Positions 7,391-8,908 of a stretch of 8,908 nucleotides of DNA are shown here, in pieces. The notes below the pieces were generated by a model. That model did no database searches. It saw nothing but the letters and a program-made list of their open reading frames with translations, and was not told the DNA's origin. The stretch comes from Oscillospiraceae bacterium (GTDB lineage: Bacteria > Bacillota > Clostridia > Oscillospirales > Oscillospiraceae). Where the stretch lies: positions 1 through 8,908 of the forward strand of contig JAHHSF010000048.1 in NCBI GenBank assembly GCA_020025375.1. Reading direction: 5' to 3'. Position 1 is the first letter of the stretch, and the number at the start of each line of letters is the position of its first letter. Both the position numbers and the translations under genes were made by a program.

Positions 7391-7399
7391 AAAGGAGGG
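7391..7399 (+). promoter_or_regulatory. Ribosome binding site that sets the WYL regulator start at 7406
   Basis: AAAGGAGGG lies 7 bases (from GGAGG) before the ATG at 7406. The in-frame ATG at 7400 is only 1 base from GGAGG and too close. The in-frame ATGs at 7382 and 7229 lie upstream of this site, and the one at 7229 is upstream of the predicted promoter. Confidence 0.8.
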
Positions 7400-7405
7400 A
7401 TGGAG

Positions 7406-8404
7406 ATGGCAAGAGGTGCTAATCAGAAGCAGAAATTGCTCCATCTAAACCGAATCTTGGAGGAGCGCACCGATGAGGACCACCCCATGACCACCCCGGA
7501 ACTCATCCGGGCTTTGGAGGAGACGGGAATCTCGGCGGAGCGGAAGAGCATCTACGACGACATGGAGACCCTGCGGCAGTTTGGGGTGGACATACAGAGC
7601 AGGAAGGGGAAACAGCCCGGCTGGTTCATCGGGGTGCGGCCCTTTGAGTTGGCTGAGCTGAAGCTGTTGGTGGATGCCGTCCAGGCCTCCCGGTTCTTCA
7701 CCAAGCGGAAGAGCGCCCAGCTCATCGGTAAGCTGGAGGGACTTGCCAGCGTTCATCAGGCCAAGGCCCTCCAGCGGCAGGTTTTTGTTGACCGGCGGGT
7801 AAAGACCATGAACGAGAGTATCTATTATAATGTAGACAAGCTGCACAACGCCCTGGCCGCCGGAAAAAGTGTCACCTTCAAGTATTTTGAGTACAACGTG
7901 AAGAAGGAAAAAGTATTCCGCCGGGAGGGGCGGCGGTACGCCGTCCGGCCTTACGGCCTGGTGTGGGACAATGAGAACTACTATTTGGTTGGCTTTGACC
8001 GGGCCAACCAGGAGGTGCGGCACTACCGGGTGGATAAAATGGCCGAGCTGATGGTGGTCTGTCTGACCGACCCCGGGGAGGGACGGCCGGAGCATTTTGA
8101 TATGGCAGATTATGCGGGTCGGCACTTCGGCATGTTCCGGGGTCGGGAGGGACAGATTCGCCTCCGGTGTGAGAAGCGGATGGTGGGGGTTATCTTGGAC
8201 CGCTTCGGCCAGGATACCATTCTCATCCCGGACGGGGAGGACCACTTCACCGTCACGGTGAAGGCGGTGGTTTCCCCCCAGTTCTACGGCTGGCTTTTCT
8301 CCTTGGCTGATGGGGTGGAGCTTACCGCGCCGACCTGGGCGGTGGAAGAGTACCGGGAGAAACTGGGCCAGGCTTACTCCCAGGCTTCCCAGATCTCGGG
8401 GTGA
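7406..8404 (+). CDS. WYL-domain transcriptional regulator (HTH + WYL + WCX)
   Basis: This is a DNA-binding regulator of 332 aa from the chosen start, typical of the family. An N-terminal winged-helix region (about 8-75) contains the recognition-type segment ERKSIYDDMETLRQFG (45-60). A linker of helices follows (about 80-150). The WYL ligand-sensing domain lies at about 153-215, with YAVRPYGLVWDNENYYLVG (178-196) and RHYRVDKM (205-212). The C-terminal WCX-like part covers about 249-320. The family-naming W-Y-L reads Y-Y-L here (192-194). WYL proteins bind nucleotides, nucleic acids or other small molecules in known cases; the ligand here is unknown. It is transcribed divergently from the epimerase/opp operon across a shared promoter region, so it may control that operon and itself. 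The 3' end overlaps the convergent ArsC-like gene by 31 bases. Confidence 0.9.
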   Translation: MARGANQKQKLLHLNRILEERTDEDHPMTTPELIRALEETGISAERKSIYDDMETLRQFGVDIQSRKGKQPGWFIGVRPFELAELKLLVDAVQASRFFTKRKSAQLIGKLEGLASVHQAKALQRQVFVDRRVKTMNESIYYNVDKLHNALAAGKSVTFKYFEYNVKKEKVFRREGRRYAVRPYGLVWDNENYYLVGFDRANQEVRHYRVDKMAELMVVCLTDPGEGRPEHFDMADYAGRHFGMFRGREGQIRLRCEKRMVGVILDRFGQDTILIPDGEDHFTVTVKAVVSPQFYGWLFSLADGVELTAPTWAVEEYREKLGQAYSQASQISG

Positions 8405-8706
8405 TACCCCACGGTGGCCTGGCGGCCGTTGCGGACAATGGGGGTCTTGAGGAGCTTGGGCTCCTCAAGGAGCTTTTCAAACTTGTCGGTGTCGTAAGCC
8501 AGGTATTGGAGCAGGGGAGCGTCCGGGCTCTTTGGGTCGATAAGGGCCTCCAGTCCCACGGCGTTTTTTACCGAGGTCAGCTCCCCTTTTGACAGGCCGA
8601 ATTTCAAGATGTCCACCGACTGGAACTTGATCCGGCGCTCTTTGAACCAGCGTTCTGCCTTCTTGGTGTCGAAGCATTTGCTCTTTCCAAAAATTTGAAT
8701 GTTCAT
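8374..8706 (-). CDS. ArsC/Spx-family thioredoxin-fold protein
   Basis: This is a small protein (110 aa from the second ATG) of the arsenate reductase-related/Spx superfamily. The N-terminus MNIQIFGKSKCFDTKKAERW has the beta-strand then cysteine-at-helix-start layout of the family. The cysteine is single (KCFDTK), not the C-x-x-C switch of Spx. The C-terminal PKLLKTPIVRNGRQATVGY segment, with a cis-proline-type TPIV, is the family's second hallmark. It may be a thiol-dependent reductase or a regulator; the sequence does not decide, and arsenate reduction is not implied. The start is ambiguous between 8709 and 8706. AAAGGAGG (8713-8720) is 3 bases from the first ATG and 6 from the second, so I chose the second. 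It is convergent with the WYL gene, and the two coding ends overlap. Confidence 0.87.
   Translation of the reverse strand: MNIQIFGKSKCFDTKKAERWFKERRIKFQSVDILKFGLSKGELTSVKNAVGLEALIDPKSPDAPLLQYLAYDTDKFEKLLEEPKLLKTPIVRNGRQATVGYHPEIWEAWE
8446..8469 (+). terminator. Intragenic hairpin, possible terminator for the WYL regulator
   Basis: This is a perfect 10-bp inverted repeat (8446-8455 with 8460-8469) with a 4-base TTGG loop, starting 42 bases after the WYL stop. On the plus strand GAGCTTTTC follows, so only a four-T run lies 4 bases past the stem. It sits inside the coding sequence of the convergent ArsC-like gene, in the region encoding EEPKLLKTP. It may be a weak terminator or a chance palindrome. 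Confidence 0.4.
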
Positions 8707-8732
8707 CATGGGCCTCCTTTGGTGTTTGGTCT

Positions 8733-8738
8733 AGGATA
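8733..8738 (-). promoter_or_regulatory. Possible -10 element of the ArsC-like gene
   Basis: On the minus strand TATCCT is preceded by TGG, an extended -10. At 17-base spacing the -35 position reads TTTTCC, a weak match. The predicted start would leave a leader of about 20 bases that contains the ribosome site. Confidence 0.35.
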
Positions 8739-8791
8739 CCACACTTGGCGACCGGGGAAAAGAGAAGAAAGCGAAAATTTGAGAAAAGGTG

Positions 8792-8820
8792 TTGACAGGC
8801 AAGTCTCTTTATGGTAATAT
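8792..8820 (+). promoter_or_regulatory. Strong promoter of the tRNA-Leu gene
   Basis: A perfect TTGACA -35 box (8792-8797), a 17-base spacer and a TAATAT -10 box (8815-8820) with an upstream TGG extension. The predicted start near 8827 lies about 25 bases before the mature tRNA 5' end. It is the best promoter match in the window, as expected for a stable RNA gene. Confidence 0.85.
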
Positions 8821-8851
8821 ATCACTTGCGCTGAATGGCGTAACGGTGTAT

Positions 8852-8908
8852 GCGCGAGTGGTGGAATTGGCAGACTCGCTAGATTCAGGTTCTAGTGTGC
8901 ATTACGCA
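8852..8908 (+). tRNA. tRNA-Leu (anticodon CAG), partial at the right edge
   Basis: The first 57 bases of a class II tRNA are present. The acceptor 5' strand is GCGCGAG (8852-8858), followed by U8, the D arm with the AATTGGCAGA loop, and anticodon stem CTAGA/TCTAG (8879-8883, 8891-8895). The 7-base loop TTCAGGT puts CAG at 8886-8888, which reads CUG leucine codons. The long variable arm typical of leucine tRNAs begins at about 8896 and pairs TGC with GCA before the window ends. The T arm and acceptor 3' strand are outside, so full folding cannot be checked here. More tRNA genes may follow downstream. Confidence 0.93.

Larger units (their letters stand above)
7138..7405. other. AT-rich divergent promoter region between the epimerase/opp operon and the WYL regulator
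   Basis: These 268 bases are clearly richer in A/T than the flanking genes. They contain no supported gene; the open frame upstream of 7406 in the regulator's frame has poor start sites and non-coding-like composition. The region holds two outward-facing promoters, a candidate operator dyad and two tandem 8-base repeats, listed separately. The two -35 boxes are 68 bases apart, back to back. Confidence 0.75.

Noticed and set aside
7229..7405. N-terminal extension of the WYL regulator to the upstream ATG at 7229
   Set aside because: The ATG at 7229 lacks a ribosome site and is upstream of the predicted promoter. The extra residues look non-coding, while 7406 has an ideal AAAGGAGGG site.
7220..7444. 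Small minus-strand frame (about 74 codons) in the divergent region
   Set aside because: It overlaps the start of the WYL gene and the operon promoter, has no good ribosome site, and its product is an AT-rich translation without a recognisable family.
7445..8245. Minus-strand open frame opposite the WYL gene
   Set aside because: It is antisense to a clear regulator gene, has no ribosome site or domain, and is explained by base composition.

Overview
The window looks like a chromosomal segment from a GC-rich Firmicute, most likely a gut-type Clostridia. The evidence is a GC-rich coding background, strong AGGAGG-type Shine-Dalgarno sites before almost every gene, an AT-rich promoter island, and AmiA/AmiE-like versions of the oligopeptide transporter proteins. 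The genus is an inference and cannot be fixed from this sequence alone. No mobile element, CRISPR array or phage gene is visible.

Positions 1-7137 hold one minus-strand operon, read right to left: an L-Ala-D/L-Glu-type dipeptide epimerase (6046-7137), the lipoprotein peptide-binding protein OppA (3974-5953), a 158-base gap with a very stable UUCG-capped hairpin (3913-3938), then OppB, OppC, OppD and OppF. The last four genes are tightly packed: OppB/OppC overlap by 1 base, OppC/OppD are 12 bases apart, and OppD/OppF overlap by 8 bases. OppF runs off the left edge. Together they predict an ABC importer for short peptides plus a cytoplasmic enzyme that epimerises an acidic dipeptide. This is the same logic as the ykf/dpp murein-peptide operon of Bacillus, although the exact imported peptide is an inference.

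The AT-rich divergent region 7138-7405 carries two back-to-back sigma-A-type promoters with extended -10 elements. One faces left into the epimerase/opp operon. The other faces right into a WYL-domain transcription regulator (7406-8404). A TTTCAT-N9-ATGAAA dyad lies just downstream of the predicted operon start and is a candidate operator. The regulator is therefore the obvious candidate to control the operon.

On the right, a small ArsC/Spx-family protein (8374-8706, minus) converges on the regulator and overlaps its 3' end by 31 bases. A perfect 10-bp hairpin inside it could act as the regulator's terminator. The window ends inside a tRNA-Leu gene with anticodon CAG (8852 to the edge), preceded by a near-consensus promoter. 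Most genes are recognised families. The points of interest are the operon composition and the control elements rather than a wholly new system.
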